Below, in pieces: positions 7,431 through 18,548 of a stretch of DNA of 64,000 nucleotides. The notes under the pieces are model-generated. The model searched no databases, was not told the DNA's origin, and saw only the letters and a program-made list of their open reading frames with translations. The translations under genes and the position numbers were made by a program. The DNA comes from Brucella grignonensis (GTDB lineage: Bacteria > Pseudomonadota > Alphaproteobacteria > Rhizobiales > Rhizobiaceae): NCBI RefSeq assembly GCF_002252505.1, contig NZ_NNRL01000153.1:124001-188000 (forward strand), written 5' to 3'. Positions within the stretch are counted from its first letter, which is position 1. Every line of letters starts with the position of its first letter.

Positions 7431-10355
7431 ATGAGCGATCAGAAATTCATTTCCATACGTGGCGCGCGTGAACACAATCTGAAAAATGTCGATCTTGATC
7501 TGCCGCGCGACAAGCTGATCGTGATGACAGGTCTTTCGGGCTCAGGAAAATCCTCACTCGCTTTCGATACGATTTATGCGGAAGGTCAGCGGCGTTATGT
7601 CGAAAGCCTTTCGGCTTATGCGCGCCAGTTCCTCGAAATGATGCAAAAGCCGGATGTGGACCAGATCGACGGTCTGTCTCCTGCCATTTCCATTGAACAG
7701 AAGACCACAAGCCGCAATCCGCGTTCGACCGTCGGAACCGTCACCGAAATCTACGACTATATGCGCCTGCTCTTCGCGCGCGTGGGTGTGCCCTATTCAC
7801 CGGCGACCGGCCTTCCCATTGAAAGCCAGACCGTCAGCCAGATGGTTGACCGCATCTTGATGCTTGAGGAAGGCACCCGTCTTTATATTCTGGCCCCGAT
7901 CGTGCGTGGCCGTAAGGGCGAATATAAAAAGGAACTGGCAGAACTTCAGAAGAAGGGTTTCCAGCGCGTCAAGGTCGATGGCACTTTTTACGAAATCGCT
8001 GACGTTCCAGCGCTCGACAAGAAATACAAGCACGATATCGATGTGGTTGTGGATCGTGTCGTGGTGCGCGCTGATCTTTCGACTCGTCTTGCCGATAGTC
8101 TTGAAACCTGCCTCAAACTGGCAGAAGGTCTTGCCATAGCGGAATTTGCCGACAAGCCACTGCTGGCCGAAGATACATCGGCGGGCGGCGGAGCGAATAA
8201 ATCTGCAAATGAAACGCATGAACGCGTTATGTTTTCGGAAAAATTCGCCTGTCCGGTTTCAGGCTTCACGATTCCTGAAATCGAACCGCGCCTTTTCTCG
8301 TTCAACAATCCCTTTGGTGCCTGCCCCACCTGTGATGGCCTTGGCACACAACAGGCAATTGATCCGAATCTGATCATTCCCGATGAATCTGTACCGCTGA
8401 AAGATGGCGCAGTTGCACCGTGGGCGCGCTCTTCATCGCCTTATTACAATCAGACGCTTGAAGCGCTTGGTAAAGCCTATGGTTTCAAAGTCAGCGCTCG
8501 TTGGGCGGACCTGCCAGATGAAGCGCAGGACGCGATACTTCATGGCACGAAGGGACGCGAAATCACCTTCAACTATGATGATGGTTTGCGCTCCTATCAG
8601 ACTACGAAGGCTTTTGAAGGCGTCATTCCCAATCTGGAACGCCGCTGGAAAGAAACCGATTCTGCCTGGTCGCGTGAGGAAATCGAACGTTTCATGTCCT
8701 CGACGCCCTGCCCGGCCTGTAGCGGATATCGTTTGAAGCCAGAATCCTTAGCCGTAAAGATCGGCATGAAGCATATTGGTGAAATCACCAGCATGTCGAT
8801 CCGCAATGCTGACGCATGGTTCCGCGATGTGGATGGCAGCTTCAACGATAAGCAGCGTGAAATTGCAGCACGTATTCTCAAGGAAATCCGTGAACGTCTG
8901 GAATTTCTCAATGACGTCGGCCTTGATTATCTCACGCTTGCGCGTAACTCCGGTACGCTATCAGGCGGCGAAAGCCAGCGCATCCGTTTGGCTTCGCAAA
9001 TCGGGTCCGGCCTTACGGGTGTGCTTTATGTTCTTGATGAGCCGTCCATCGGCCTGCATCAACGCGACAATGCCCGCCTTCTCGACACGCTTCGTCATCT
9101 GCGCGATCTTGGCAATACCGTTATCGTTGTTGAACATGACGAAGATGCAATTCTGACAGCCGACTATGTGGTCGATATCGGCCCTGCTGCCGGTGTTCAT
9201 GGTGGCAAGATCATCGCCCAGGGTTCGCCCGATGATGTCATGTCCAATGCTGACTCGCTTACTGGCAAATATTTGTCGGGTGCACTTGAGGTCGCCGTTC
9301 CGGCGGAACGCCGCGAAATCTCCAAGGCAAAGCGCATCAAGGTCGTCGGTGCGCGTGGCAATAACCTGAAAAATGTCTCCGCAGATATTCCACTGGGAAC
9401 ATTTACAGCTGTCACAGGTGTTTCTGGCGGCGGTAAGTCCACCTTCCTGATCGAAACCCTGTTCAAGGCTGCATCGCGCCGCATCATGGGCTCGCGCGAA
9501 CATCCGGCAGAACATGATCGCATTGAGGGGCTCGAATTCCTCGACAAGGTCATCGATATCGACCAGTCGCCGATTGGCCGCACGCCACGATCCAATCCTG
9601 CCACCTATACAGGCGCATTCACACCAATCCGTGACTGGTTCGCTGGCTTGCCGGAAGCAAAGGCGCGCGGCTATCAGCCGGGCCGCTTTTCATTCAACGT
9701 GAAAGGTGGGCGCTGCGAAGCTTGTCAGGGCGACGGTGTCATCAAGATTGAAATGCACTTTTTGCCCGATGTCTATGTCACTTGCGACGTATGCCACGGC
9801 AAGCGCTACAATCGTGAAACGCTTGAAGTGCACTTCAAAGGCAAATCAATTGCCGACGTGCTCGACATGACCGTTGAAGAAGGTGCTGAATTCTTCACCG
9901 CTGTTCCGGCTGTTCGGGACAAGCTTGAAACACTCGTCAAGGTTGGCCTCGGCTATATCAAGGTTGGTCAACAGGCAACGACACTTTCCGGCGGTGAAGC
10001 GCAGCGTGTGAAACTTGCCAAGGAATTATCGCGCCGCGCAACCGGACGCACACTCTACATTCTTGATGAACCAACCACCGGCCTGCATTTCCACGATGTG
10101 GCAAAGCTTCTTGAAGTGCTGCATGAGCTGGTCGAACAGGGCAATACGGTCGTCGTCATCGAGCATAATCTCGAAGTCATCAAGACCGCTGATTGGGTGA
10201 TCGACCTCGGTCCAGAAGGCGGCGATGGTGGCGGTGAAATCGTCGCTGTAGGCCGTCCGGAGGAGATCGTGAAGGAGAAGCGCTCCTATACCGGTCAGTT
10301 CCTAAAAGACCTGCTTGAACGTCGCCCTAAGCGCAAAGCTGAAGCTGCGGAGTAA
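7431..10355 (+). CDS. uvrA: Excinuclease ABC subunit A
   Basis: Damage-recognition ATPase of nucleotide excision repair; loads UvrB at DNA lesions. The 974-residue product has two ABC modules (Walker [10 protein letters not shown] at 34-42 and GVSGGGKST near 670; signatures LSGGESQRI and LSGGEAQRV) and zinc-binding CxxC pairs in CPTCDG, CPACSG, CEACQG and CDVCHG. I chose ATG 7431 over ATG 7407 because AGGA lies 6 bp before it. It is a long single gene with its own terminator and an SOS box upstream. Confidence 0.98.
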   Translation: MSDQKFISIRGAREHNLKNVDLDLPRDKLIVMTGLSGSGKSSLAFDTIYAEGQRRYVESLSAYARQFLEMMQKPDVDQIDGLSPAISIEQKTTSRNPRSTVGTVTEIYDYMRLLFARVGVPYSPATGLPIESQTVSQMVDRILMLEEGTRLYILAPIVRGRKGEYKKELAELQKKGFQRVKVDGTFYEIADVPALDKKYKHDIDVVVDRVVVRADLSTRLADSLETCLKLAEGLAIAEFADKPLLAEDTSAGGGANKSANETHERVMFSEKFACPVSGFTIPEIEPRLFSFNNPFGACPTCDGLGTQQAIDPNLIIPDESVPLKDGAVAPWARSSSPYYNQTLEALGKAYGFKVSARWADLPDEAQDAILHGTKGREITFNYDDGLRSYQTTKAFEGVIPNLERRWKETDSAWSREEIERFMSSTPCPACSGYRLKPESLAVKIGMKHIGEITSMSIRNADAWFRDVDGSFNDKQREIAARILKEIRERLEFLNDVGLDYLTLARNSGTLSGGESQRIRLASQIGSGLTGVLYVLDEPSIGLHQRDNARLLDTLRHLRDLGNTVIVVEHDEDAILTADYVVDIGPAAGVHGGKIIAQGSPDDVMSNADSLTGKYLSGALEVAVPAERREISKAKRIKVVGARGNNLKNVSADIPLGTFTAVTGVSGGGKSTFLIETLFKAASRRIMGSREHPAEHDRIEGLEFLDKVIDIDQSPIGRTPRSNPATYTGAFTPIRDWFAGLPEAKARGYQPGRFSFNVKGGRCEACQGDGVIKIEMHFLPDVYVTCDVCHGKRYNRETLEVHFKGKSIADVLDMTVEEGAEFFTAVPAVRDKLETLVKVGLGYIKVGQQATTLSGGEAQRVKLAKELSRRATGRTLYILDEPTTGLHFHDVAKLLEVLHELVEQGNTVVVIEHNLEVIKTADWVIDLGPEGGDGGGEIVAVGRPEEIVKEKRSYTGQFLKDLLERRPKRKAEAAE

Positions 10356-10360
10356 GTATA

Positions 10361-10390
10361 AAAAGCCGGGTTCAGAACCCGGCTTTTTTA
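10361..10390. terminator. Bidirectional terminator between uvrA and the glycosidase-like gene
   Basis: AAAAGCCGGGTTC-AGAACCCGGCTTTTTT: a near-perfect hairpin with A and T tracts on both sides, able to end both convergent transcripts. It overlaps the stop codon of the minus-strand gene. Confidence 0.9.
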
Positions 10391-11164
10391 TTGCTCGGTG
10401 AAGCCGACAACCGGACCATATCCACCATGCCATGAGATATCGTTTCTTCCCATGGCAGGATTATAGATCCCGGCACCGCCGCCCCCATCAAGAAACAATG
10501 CGTTGGGGCATTTAAGCCCGTCACGAAATAACGTGGCGAAATCATAGAAATTCACCGCATCTTCGCTGATGGCAAAGCGGATGGATTGATCCGCGCAGAC
10601 GCCAACCCCGCTTCGACGGGTCCGGTCAGTCGATCCCTTGATCAGAATCGGATTGAGCTTATTCTGAATGACCAGCATCGGCCCGGATTGCGTGGCAAAA
10701 TGCGCCTGCGGCCTGCGCTTCAAGAACCTGTCGGTTGCAACAATACCGGCGCTGTCATCCCCGAAATAGAAAACGCCATTGGGTTTCTTGTAAAAATTTG
10801 GAACCGGACCAGAAGAACGCGTAGGCGCTTTGGTGTCGGCCGGAACCAGTTCTTGCCCATTCTCGACATAAAGCCCCATGGGCGTGAAATCGACCTGATA
10901 CATTCCCGCATTCAAGGCAAATGATAACATCTTGCCTTCCTGCGTCATCGCATCTGCCACTTTTGAGAAATTGCGATATGGTTCACCGTCTACTCCCTTC
11001 CAGAACAAACGTAAGTTCTCCTTCTGCTTCACAGTGCAGACAATGAACTTCGTATCCTGAAAGAGTTGCGGCTCGCAGATATCAGCCTGAGCGGATTGCA
11101 CGCCGAAAAATAGGGCTGCGATAGCGAAAGCTGAGAACGTAGTACCCGGTTTGTAAAAGCGCAT
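10388..11164 (-). CDS. Exported phosphodiester glycosidase-like protein (NAGPA/DUF2233)
   Basis: The 258-residue protein starts with a clear signal peptide (MRFYKPGTTFSAFAIAAL, cleavage likely after AQA), so it should be periplasmic. The body matches the NAGPA/DUF2233 family of phosphodiester glycosidases: FALNAGMYQVDFTPMGLYVENG, a TQSGPMLV block and FLDGGGGAGIY. Family members remove GlcNAc or other sugars in phosphodiester linkage; the substrate here is unknown. ATG 11164 has GGAGGGGG just upstream. It converges with uvrA and lies downstream of hupB, which has its own terminator, so it is probably a single-gene unit. Confidence 0.82.
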   Translation of the reverse strand: MRFYKPGTTFSAFAIAALFFGVQSAQADICEPQLFQDTKFIVCTVKQKENLRLFWKGVDGEPYRNFSKVADAMTQEGKMLSFALNAGMYQVDFTPMGLYVENGQELVPADTKAPTRSSGPVPNFYKKPNGVFYFGDDSAGIVATDRFLKRRPQAHFATQSGPMLVIQNKLNPILIKGSTDRTRRSGVGVCADQSIRFAISEDAVNFYDFATLFRDGLKCPNALFLDGGGGAGIYNPAMGRNDISWHGGYGPVVGFTEQ

Positions 11165-11221
11165 CACACCCCCTCCCATCGCTTCAAATTGCAGTCATAC
11201 CCAATAAAGACGCCAGAAATG

Positions 11222-11247
11222 AAAAAAGCCCGGCTGAACCGGGCCTT
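11222..11247 (-). terminator. Terminator of hupB
   Basis: Minus-strand hairpin AAGGCCCGG-TTCA-GCCGGGCTT followed by TTTT. Confidence 0.85.
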
Positions 11248-11289
11248 CTCGCAAAACTGATCGCGATCATATCGCATCAGTTTATAGGA

Positions 11290-11565
11290 TTAGCCGTTAA
11301 CTGCGTCCTTGAGGCCCTTGCCAGCCGAGAACTTCGGCACGTTACGGGCCGGAATGGCAACTTCCATGCCAGTCGACGGGTTACGGCCAGTCGAGGCTGC
11401 GCGATGCGAAACGGAGAAAACGCCGAAGCCTGGCAGGCGAACTTCTTCACCAGCCTTGAGTGCACCGGTGACAGCTGCGAGTACAGCGTCAACAGCAGTT
11501 CCTGCGTCGGCCTTTGTCAAACCGCCCTTTTCCGCTACAGCGGCGACCAATTCGTTCTTGTTCAT
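11290..11565 (-). CDS. hupB: DNA-binding protein HU-beta
   Basis: Small histone-like protein that bends and compacts DNA. The 91-residue product begins MNKNELVAAVAEKGGLTKADA and has the beta-arm core GRNPSTGMEVAIPARNVPKFSAGK, the DNA-contacting region with the conserved NPxT. The second of two close ATGs (11565) was chosen because it gives the family start and the right GGA spacing; ATG 11571 adds only two residues. It lies immediately downstream of lon with terminators between, the common lon-hupB arrangement. Confidence 0.97.
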   Translation of the reverse strand: MNKNELVAAVAEKGGLTKADAGTAVDAVLAAVTGALKAGEEVRLPGFGVFSVSHRAASTGRNPSTGMEVAIPARNVPKFSAGKGLKDAVNG

Positions 11566-11660
11566 AGGCATTTCCTTTCTTTATCTACCGGAACGATTAA
11601 CGCGACCGGATTGCGTGCAGTTTATTCAAATCGGTTGACAAACCAAGCCTGTCAACATGA

Positions 11661-11715
11661 AAAAACCCCGGAAAACCGGGGTTAAACACAGAAATGCCGG
11701 GCATTTAGCCCGGCA
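11661..11715 (-). terminator. Double hairpin terminator of lon
   Basis: Reading on the minus strand, a GCCGGGC-TAAAT-GCCCGGC hairpin (11695-11714) is followed by AACCCCGG-TTTT-CCGGGGTT and a T6 tract at 11661-11666. The second hairpin is a standard rho-independent terminator; the first may protect the mRNA end. Confidence 0.85.
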
Positions 11716-11743
11716 CTGTTATCTTATTAGCCACTAGCAATGA

Positions 11744-14182
11744 TCAATGAGCTGTCGAAACGCCTGCTTCATCCTCTGCCGGAGCGGTCGAAACAGGAGT
11801 CGCAGGCTCTGTCCATTCGATTGGTTCCAGCTTGCGAAGAAGTGCATGTTCAAGAACTTCACCGACACGCGACACAGGAACGATCTCAAGATTGTTCTTC
11901 ACATTGTCCGGAATATCCGCCAGATCCTTGGCGTTTTCTTCCGGGATCAGAACCTTCTTGATGCCGCCACGCAATGCAGCAAGCAGCTTTTCCTTGAGAC
12001 CACCGATAGGCAGCACGCGTCCACGCAACGTCACTTCACCAGTCATTGCAATGTCCTTGCGGACCGGAACACCGGTCAGAACAGAGACAATTGCCGTAAC
12101 CATGGCGATACCAGCCGATGGACCGTCCTTTGGCGTTGCACCTTCCGGTACGTGAACGTGGATGTCGCGCTTGTCGAACAACGGAGGCTCGATGCCGAAA
12201 TCAACCGCACGCGAGCGGACATAAGATGCCGCCGCAGAAATCGATTCCTTCATCACATCACGGAGGTTACCCGTGACAGTCATGCGGCCTTTACCCGGCA
12301 TCATGACACCTTCAATGGTCAACAGCTCGCCGCCAACTTCTGTCCAGGCAAGTCCGGTAACGACACCAACCTGATCTTCACCATCAATCTGACCGTAACG
12401 GAAGCGCTCGACACCGAGATAATCGGAGAGGTTCTTGTCGGTGATTTTCACCGACTTCTTCTTCGATTTCAAAATCTCAGTCACGGCTTTACGGGCCAGA
12501 GTCATCATTTCACGTTCAAGGCTACGCACACCGGCTTCACGTGTGTAAAGACGGATTATATTGCGCAGCGCATCGTCCGTGACCGAAAACTCCTTCGGCT
12601 GCAAAGCATGATCCTTGATTGCCTTCGGCAGCAGGTGCCGCTTGGCAATCTCGAGCTTTTCATCTTCGGTGTAACCGGCAATACGGATGACTTCCATACG
12701 ATCCAGCAATGGACCAGGAATGTTCAGCGTATTGGCAGTCGTCACGAACATGACGTTCGACAGATCATATTCAACCTCAAGGTAATGATCCATGAAGGTT
12801 GAGTTCTGTTCCGGGTCCAGCACCTCGAGCATAGCCGACGACGGATCGCCACGGAAATCCTGGCCCATCTTGTCGATTTCATCGAGCAGGAAGAGCGGAT
12901 TGGACTTCTTCGCCTTCTTCATCGACTGGATGACTTTGCCGGGCATCGAGCCGATATAAGTGCGGCGGTGACCGCGGATTTCGGCCTCGTCACGCACGCC
13001 GCCCAGCGACATACGGACATATTCACGACCGGTAGCCTTGGCAATCGAACGGGCAAGCGAAGTCTTACCAACGCCGGGAGGTCCAACGAGGCAAAGGATC
13101 GGGCCTTTGATCTTGGTCGAGCGAGCCTGCACTGCGAGATACTCAACAATGCGCTCCTTAACCTTCTCAAGGCCGAAATGCTCGTCATCGAGCACTTCCT
13201 CGGCAAAGTTCAGATCCTGCTTGACCTTGGACTTCTTGCCCCAAGGAATGGACAGCAGCCAGTCAAGATAGTTGCGGACCACCGTTGCTTCGGCAGACAT
13301 CGGGCTCATGCTGCGCAGCTTCTTCAGCTCAGCCTGTGCCTTTTCGCGGGCTTCCTTGGAAAGCTTGGTCTTATTGATGCGTTCTTCGAGCTCAGCCGCT
13401 TCATCACGGCCGTCCTCGCCATCACCGAGCTCCTTCTGGATCGCCTTCATCTGCTCGTTAAGGTAATATTCGCGCTGTGTCTTTTCCATCTGACGCTTGA
13501 CGCGGCCACGGATGCGCTTCTCAACCTGAAGAACCGAAATCTCGGCTTCCATGAACGAAAGTGCCTTTTCCAAGCGCTCGCGCACCGAAAGAATCGACAG
13601 CATTTCCTGCTTTTCAGGAATCTTGATCGCAAGATGCGAGGCAACCGTATCGGCAAGCTTGGAATAGTCGTCGATCTGGCTGGCAGCACCAACCACTTCC
13701 GGCGAAATCTTCTTGTTCAGCTTGACGTAGTTTTCGAAGTCGGAAACCACCGAACGAGCCAGAGCCTCAACTTCGACAGCATCTTCTTCCGGTTCCGGCA
13801 GAGCCGTTGCATGAGCTTCGTGATAATCCTCACGATCAGTAAACTTGGAAACCTTGGCGCGTGCGGTGCCTTCGACGAGAACCTTAACGGTACCGTCTGG
13901 CAGCTTCAGAAGCTGCAGCACATTGGCAATCGTGCCAATTTCGTAGATTGCATCCGGTGCCGGATCGTCGTCAGCCGCATTCTTCTGCGTTGCGAGCAGA
14001 ATCTGCTTGTCGACACCCATCACTTCTTCAAGTGCTTTGATCGACTTTTCACGTCCAACAAACAGCGGAACGATCATATGGGGGAAGACTACGATATCAC
14101 GCAACGGCAGAACGGCATACAGCCCGTCTTCGCCGCCCGCACCAGAACCACCCAGAGGCGTCTTCTGTTCAATACCCGTCAT
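11744..14182 (-). CDS. lon: ATP-dependent protease Lon (La)
   Basis: Cytoplasmic AAA+ serine protease that degrades damaged and short-lived regulatory proteins. The 812 residues include the N-terminal substrate domain ([24 protein letters not shown]), Walker [10 protein letters not shown] and Walker [10 protein letters not shown] in the middle, and the C-terminal protease domain with catalytic Ser in [10 protein letters not shown] and Lys in [11 protein letters not shown]. Length and motifs are those of class LonA. A heat-shock-type promoter candidate lies about 90 bp upstream. Its own terminators separate it from hupB. Confidence 0.98.
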   Translation of the reverse strand: MTGIEQKTPLGGSGAGGEDGLYAVLPLRDIVVFPHMIVPLFVGREKSIKALEEVMGVDKQILLATQKNAADDDPAPDAIYEIGTIANVLQLLKLPDGTVKVLVEGTARAKVSKFTDREDYHEAHATALPEPEEDAVEVEALARSVVSDFENYVKLNKKISPEVVGAASQIDDYSKLADTVASHLAIKIPEKQEMLSILSVRERLEKALSFMEAEISVLQVEKRIRGRVKRQMEKTQREYYLNEQMKAIQKELGDGEDGRDEAAELEERINKTKLSKEAREKAQAELKKLRSMSPMSAEATVVRNYLDWLLSIPWGKKSKVKQDLNFAEEVLDDEHFGLEKVKERIVEYLAVQARSTKIKGPILCLVGPPGVGKTSLARSIAKATGREYVRMSLGGVRDEAEIRGHRRTYIGSMPGKVIQSMKKAKKSNPLFLLDEIDKMGQDFRGDPSSAMLEVLDPEQNSTFMDHYLEVEYDLSNVMFVTTANTLNIPGPLLDRMEVIRIAGYTEDEKLEIAKRHLLPKAIKDHALQPKEFSVTDDALRNIIRLYTREAGVRSLEREMMTLARKAVTEILKSKKKSVKITDKNLSDYLGVERFRYGQIDGEDQVGVVTGLAWTEVGGELLTIEGVMMPGKGRMTVTGNLRDVMKESISAAASYVRSRAVDFGIEPPLFDKRDIHVHVPEGATPKDGPSAGIAMVTAIVSVLTGVPVRKDIAMTGEVTLRGRVLPIGGLKEKLLAALRGGIKKVLIPEENAKDLADIPDNVKNNLEIVPVSRVGEVLEHALLRKLEPIEWTEPATPVSTAPAEDEAGVSTAH

Positions 14183-14274
14183 TATTCAGTCCTTTCTCAG
14201 GTCATTCGACCCGATTGCCACGGGCTGTGGCCCCTTTCATTATGAGGCAGTCCACAACCAGTGCGTCGGTCCAT

Positions 14275-14303
14275 AATTGGAGTGTCGAACTCCTAAATTC
14301 AAG
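14275..14303 (-). promoter_or_regulatory. Possible RpoH-type promoter of lon
   Basis: On the minus strand CTTGAA (14298-14303) is followed after 17 bp by CCAATTATGG. The -35 is a good match to alphaproteobacterial heat-shock promoters; the -10 has two mismatches to CYTATNTNNG. It leaves a leader of roughly 85 nt. Confidence 0.45.
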
Positions 14304-14411
14304 CTGCATTCAGGGCAGCATTCATAGAATCGTCATCCATCCTGCGCCGTCACTGAAATTTGTACAATAACAACTGCGCGATGTATCCAGCCTGCGCCAA
14401 CACATAGACAA

Positions 14412-14438
14412 GAAAAAGGCCGCTTGCGCGGCCTTTTC
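14412..14438 (-). terminator. Terminator of clpX
   Basis: Minus-strand hairpin AAAAGGCCGC-GCAA-GCGGCC followed by TTTTT, 20 bp after the clpX stop. Confidence 0.88.
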
Positions 14439-14457
14439 TCAGAAAATCCAGCAATCG

Positions 14458-15732
14458 TCAGGCCGACGCATTGCCTTTTTCGTCCTGACGCTCGGCGTAA
14501 ATATAGAGTGGACGTGCGCTGCCATCCACAACATCGCCGGAGATGACCACTTCCTGCACGCCTTCCAGCGTCGGAAGTTCGAACATCGTATCGAGCAGAA
14601 TCTTTTCCATGATCGAACGCAGACCACGTGCACCCGTCTTGCGCTCCACGGCCTTGTTGGCAATCGCCCGCAAGGCATCGTCGTGGAAGCTCAGCTCGAC
14701 ATTTTCCATGTCGAACAGACGCTGATACTGCTTCACAAGCGCATTCTTGGGCTCAGTCAGGATCTGCACCAATGCGTCAACATCGAGATCTTCGAGTGTT
14801 GCAATCACTGGCAGACGACCAACGAATTCCGGAATAAGACCGAATTTCAGAAGATCTTCAGGCTCCAGTTCCTTGAACACATCGCCGATGCGACGATCAT
14901 CTACCGACTTGACGGTTGCACTGAAGCCAATCGACGTCTTTTCACCGCGAGCAGAGATGATCTTGTCGAGACCGGCAAAAGCACCACCACAGATGAACAG
15001 AATATTTGTCGTATCCACCTGCAGGAACTCCTGCTGCGGATGCTTGCGACCACCCTGCGGCGGCACGGACGCGACAGTACCTTCCATGATCTTCAGAAGC
15101 GCCTGCTGAACGCCTTCGCCCGATACGTCACGGGTAATCGATGGATTGTCCGATTTGCGGCTGATCTTGTCGACTTCATCGATATAGACGATGCCGCGCT
15201 GTGCACGTTCAACGTTGTAATCGGCCGACTGAAGCAGCTTCAGAATAATATTTTCGACGTCTTCACCGACATAGCCGGCTTCGGTCAGCGTCGTGGCATC
15301 AGCCATGGTGAATGGAACATCAATAATGCGTGCGAGTGTCTGGGCAAGATAGGTCTTGCCGCAACCCGTAGGGCCAACCAACAGAATGTTGGACTTTGCC
15401 AGTTCGATGTCGCTGCTCTTCGTCTGATGCGCGAGACGCTTGTAGTGATTGTGTACGGCTACAGCGAGAACGCGCTTGGCGCCCTTCTGGCCGATGACAT
15501 AATCGTCAAGAACGTCCATAATTTCCTGCGGCGTAGGTACACCTTCGCGCGACTTCACCATCGAGGTTTTGTTTTCCTCGCGGATGATGTCCATGCAAAG
15601 TTCGACGCACTCGTCGCAGATAAATACGGTCGGGCCTGCAATCAGCTTACGAACTTCATGCTGGCTTTTGCCACAGAACGAGCAATAAAGCGTATTCTTT
15701 GAATCGCCGCCGCTGTTGCTGACTTTGCTCAT
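14458..15732 (-). CDS. clpX: ClpXP protease ATP-binding subunit ClpX
   Basis: AAA+ unfoldase that feeds substrates to ClpP. The 424-residue product has the N-terminal zinc-binding domain with Cys17, Cys20, Cys39 and Cys42, Walker A GPTGCGKT, Walker B YIDEVDK, and the pore and ClpP-contact loops of the family ([12 protein letters not shown] in TSIGFSA). It follows clpP in the same direction, but 399 bp separate them, so it probably has its own promoter. In alphaproteobacteria ClpXP is central to cell-cycle proteolysis. Confidence 0.98.
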   Translation of the reverse strand: MSKVSNSGGDSKNTLYCSFCGKSQHEVRKLIAGPTVFICDECVELCMDIIREENKTSMVKSREGVPTPQEIMDVLDDYVIGQKGAKRVLAVAVHNHYKRLAHQTKSSDIELAKSNILLVGPTGCGKTYLAQTLARIIDVPFTMADATTLTEAGYVGEDVENIILKLLQSADYNVERAQRGIVYIDEVDKISRKSDNPSITRDVSGEGVQQALLKIMEGTVASVPPQGGRKHPQQEFLQVDTTNILFICGGAFAGLDKIISARGEKTSIGFSATVKSVDDRRIGDVFKELEPEDLLKFGLIPEFVGRLPVIATLEDLDVDALVQILTEPKNALVKQYQRLFDMENVELSFHDDALRAIANKAVERKTGARGLRSIMEKILLDTMFELPTLEGVQEVVISGDVVDGSARPLYIYAERQDEKGNASA

Positions 15733-16131
15733 TGCAGTTTCCTTTCAATTGACCGAATTGAACGCCATTCCGAGACGCGCCCACTTCAATCGTTTCTTCC
15801 GGTTCGGATCCAATTGAGGGAACAATACACCGCCGCCTCAATGGTCGTATTAGCAGTCAAAACGCACTGCTTACATTCTCTGGATTCCAGTCACCGCAGG
15901 CTTCCCGACCGAAGAAGCCTGTTTTGGCGACTTTTGCAGAACCTTAGGCGGGGAACAATTGAAAAATCGCTATTCCCGCCAGTTTCTGCACAATCTGAAC
16001 GATTTTAGCGCCCTGAACCCCAACAGATGCTTAACGCCACTCGTTAACCTTCAGGTACGAACAACAAATAAGCCGCTTTTGTGGCAAAGAGCACCAAAAT
16101 ACGGAGAGGCAGTTAAACTGCCTCCCCCAAA
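15733..16131. other. clpP-clpX gap, 399 bp
   Basis: No convincing gene was seen on either strand. It holds a small hairpin just after clpP (16106) and presumably the clpX promoter and leader. The 16030-15950 part contains no repeat of the families seen elsewhere in this window. Confidence 0.5.
16106..16124 (-). terminator. Weak hairpin after clpP
   Basis: GAGGCAGTTTAACTGCCTC on the minus strand, followed by TCCGTATTTT. The T tract is poor, so partial read-through into clpX is possible. Confidence 0.45.
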
Positions 16132-16761
16132 TCACTTGGCTTCTTCAGTACCTGTCTCGCGCGATTCGATCACCTTATCGATCAAACCGAACTCGAGAGC
16201 TTCCTGCGCAGTCATGAAGTGATCACGATCAAGTGTGCGTTCGATGGTCTCGTAATCGCGACCGGTGTGCTTGACGTAAACTTCATTGAGACGGCGCTTC
16301 ATCTTGATGATGTCCTGCGCATGACGTTCAATGTCCGACGCCTGCCCCTGGAAGCCGCCTGAAGGCTGGTGAACCATGATACGGGCATTTGGCAGCGCAA
16401 AACGCTGACCGGTTGCGCCAGCGGTCAACAACAGCGACCCCATGGATGCAGCCTGCCCCATGCAGAGCGTGGAAACGGGCGGCTTGATGAACTGCATCGT
16501 GTCATAGATCGCCATACCGGAGGTCACAACGCCACCGGGTGAATTGATGTACATGTTGATCTCTTTCTTCGGGTTTTCCGATTCAAGAAAGAGAAGCTGC
16601 GCGCAAATCAGCATGGACATGCCATCTTCGACGGGACCGTTGACGAAAATGATACGTTCTTTCAGCAAGCGCGAGAAGATATCATAGGCCCGCTCACCAC
16701 GGTTGGTCTGCTCGACCACCATCGGCACGAGGTTCATGACGGTTTCAATGGGATCTCTCAT
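16132..16761 (-). CDS. clpP: ATP-dependent Clp protease proteolytic subunit
   Basis: Serine peptidase that forms the double heptameric chamber of ClpXP and ClpAP. The 209-residue product carries the catalytic Ser in [13 protein letters not shown] and His in [11 protein letters not shown], with the Asp following in the RTLDRDHFM region. ATG 16761 was chosen from several in-frame starts because GAGG stands 6 bp before it and homologues start [10 protein letters not shown]. The next in-frame ATG upstream (16776) is an alternative. It is 87 bp downstream of hflX and has its own heat-shock-type promoter candidate in that gap. Confidence 0.97.
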   Translation of the reverse strand: MRDPIETVMNLVPMVVEQTNRGERAYDIFSRLLKERIIFVNGPVEDGMSMLICAQLLFLESENPKKEINMYINSPGGVVTSGMAIYDTMQFIKPPVSTLCMGQAASMGSLLLTAGATGQRFALPNARIMVHQPSGGFQGQASDIERHAQDIIKMKRRLNEVYVKHTGRDYETIERTLDRDHFMTAQEALEFGLIDKVIESRETGTEEAK

Positions 16762-16808
16762 AATGGGCCTCTGCATATTTATGACGAATATGAATCGTAT
16801 GGGTGTTC

Positions 16809-16841
16809 CATACATAGGGCTTTGCAGCCCTGTTCCGCAAG
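16809..16841 (-). promoter_or_regulatory. RpoH-type heat-shock promoter candidate of clpP
   Basis: On the minus strand CTTGCG (16836-16841), 17 bp, then CCTATGTATG (16809-16818). The -10 fits the alphaproteobacterial heat-shock consensus CYTATNTNNG at every fixed position. It gives a leader of about 40 nt before the clpP start. Confidence 0.6.
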
Positions 16842-16848
16842 ATGTCGA

Positions 16849-18267
16849 TCAATCCCAGTCGGAATCATCAATGACAGGCTTAATGCCACGTTTCTCATCC
16901 AGCATTTTACGCGATGTTTCAGTCAGGCGGGCGCGGATGCGAACCGACCCATCCTCAAGATCTTCGCGCTTTACGTCGCTGCCGTGCTGGTAGATCCAGT
17001 CAAGGATGTGCATCTCAAACGGAGACAACACGACGTCGACCGAACCAAGTGCCCCTGCAATGCGGGTCTCGATAAGCGAAAGCAACCTGTCAACGCCTTC
17101 ACCCGTCCAGGCTGAAAGCGGAATCGGACGGCCTTCGTCGCTACCTGCAGCTGCAAGACGAGATGCTGCCTCGCGTCCTGCTTCATCCAGGTTATCGATC
17201 TTGTTCCAAATCTGGATCACGCGTTTGTGGTCATGCGGCTCAACGCCAAGACCTGCAAGAATGTTCTCTACATCCTCTGCCTGTGCAGCATTGTCCGGAT
17301 CGGAAATATCGCGCACGTGCAAGATCAAATCAGCCTCAACCACCTCTTCAAGCGTCGCGCGAAACGCCGCTACCAGATGGTGTGGGAGGTTCGAGATGAA
17401 GCCCACGGTATCGGACAGGATGACCGTTTCGCCATGCGGAAGACGAATACGGCGAAGCGTCGGATCCAGTGTCGCGAAAAGCATATCCTCGGCCAGAACG
17501 TCAGCACCAGTCATGCGGTTGAACAGTGTCGATTTGCCCGCATTTGTATAACCGACGAGCGCGACAACGGGATGCGGCACCTTACGGCGCTTCTGACGAT
17601 GCAGCGTACGGGTGCGAACAACGGTTTCAAGCTCGCGCTTGATCTTCAAAATCTTGTCTTGAAGCATCCGTCTGTCGGCTTCGATCTGCGTTTCACCCGG
17701 GCCGCCAAGGAATCCACCACCACCGCGCTGACGCTCAAGGTGGGTCCAGCTTCTGACAAGACGCCCCTTCTGATAGTTCAGATGTGCAAGCTCAACCTGC
17801 AGCGCACCTTCCTTGGTACGTGCTCGTTCACCAAAAATTTCGAGAATGAGGCCCGTGCGGTCAATGACCTTGACGTTCCATTCCTTCTCCAGATTGCGTT
17901 GCTGCACAGGCGTCAGTGAATGATCGACAATGACAAGTCCGATTGACTTGTCTTCGAGAATTTCAGCAATCGCCTCTACCTTACCGGTTCCGAGCAGAGT
18001 CGCTGGACGCGGTGTGTTGACGATTACATTTTCGGCATGAGCAATTTCGAGATTGATCGCACGCGCGAGCCCGACGGCTTCCTCCAGTCGCGCTTCATTG
18101 GAGCGCTGGAACTGGGGCCTTTCGCCTTCTTCACTGGCAGTGCTTGTATTGTGCCGTTCTGGCAATATAGGGACGATAACCGCTGCTCTGGTGGGTTCTG
18201 GCTCAGACAGGCCAAACCCCTTGTTTTCATCGGCAGGCGATATGTTCTTATCCTTGAATTTCGACAA
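16849..18267 (-). CDS. hflX: GTPase HflX
   Basis: Ribosome-associated GTPase that splits stalled or heat-damaged ribosomes (family knowledge). The 472-residue product has the N-terminal HflX domain with RGGGGFLGGPGETQIE before the helical linker, then the G domain: G1 GYTNAGKSTLFN, G3 DTVGFISNLP and G4 NKID. It is next to hfq, the standard partner, but hfq ends in a strong terminator and the 321-bp gap contains a repeat, so hflX probably starts from its own promoter. The stop is 87 bp before clpP. Confidence 0.97.
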   Translation of the reverse strand: MSKFKDKNISPADENKGFGLSEPEPTRAAVIVPILPERHNTSTASEEGERPQFQRSNEARLEEAVGLARAINLEIAHAENVIVNTPRPATLLGTGKVEAIAEILEDKSIGLVIVDHSLTPVQQRNLEKEWNVKVIDRTGLILEIFGERARTKEGALQVELAHLNYQKGRLVRSWTHLERQRGGGGFLGGPGETQIEADRRMLQDKILKIKRELETVVRTRTLHRQKRRKVPHPVVALVGYTNAGKSTLFNRMTGADVLAEDMLFATLDPTLRRIRLPHGETVILSDTVGFISNLPHHLVAAFRATLEEVVEADLILHVRDISDPDNAAQAEDVENILAGLGVEPHDHKRVIQIWNKIDNLDEAGREAASRLAAAGSDEGRPIPLSAWTGEGVDRLLSLIETRIAGALGSVDVVLSPFEMHILDWIYQHGSDVKREDLEDGSVRIRARLTETSRKMLDEKRGIKPVIDDSDWD

Positions 18268-18337
18268 ATAAATTTACTCCGGGATACGGAAACGAACTAC
18301 CCACGCAGATAGGTCTCCGCACAAGCGGTTTCAAACA

Positions 18338-18439
18338 TTAGAGCGCCGTGCGTCCCAACGGGCGCACAAAGGTCGCTCTAACAGTTTAAGTTTACTGAAT
18401 AATTCAATCTTAAATCGATCCCGATTTAAGAAATTATGC
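18338..18439. repeat. Family B intergenic repeat, copy 1
   Basis: TTAGAGCGCCGTGCG...CGCACAAAGGTCGCTCTAA hairpin, then a second arm around CTTAAATCGATCCCGATTTAAG and AATTATGC. Closely related to 61059-61140. It sits in the hfq-hflX gap. Confidence 0.75.
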
Positions 18440-18501
18440 AGTCGACGCCCCGGCTAATCAAATCACAATCCGAACGCCAGATCTGGCCGGACTGGAATCG
18501 A

Positions 18502-18548
18502 AAAAACTGGAGCGGAGTGACAGCTTTGCGAAATCACTACGCTCCAGC
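18502..18548 (-). terminator. Strong terminator of hfq
   Basis: Minus-strand stem CTGGAGCG-T-AGTGA pairing with TCACT-C-CGCTCCAG, a 13-nt loop, then T6. It lies 41 bp after the hfq stop and upstream of hflX. Confidence 0.88.
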
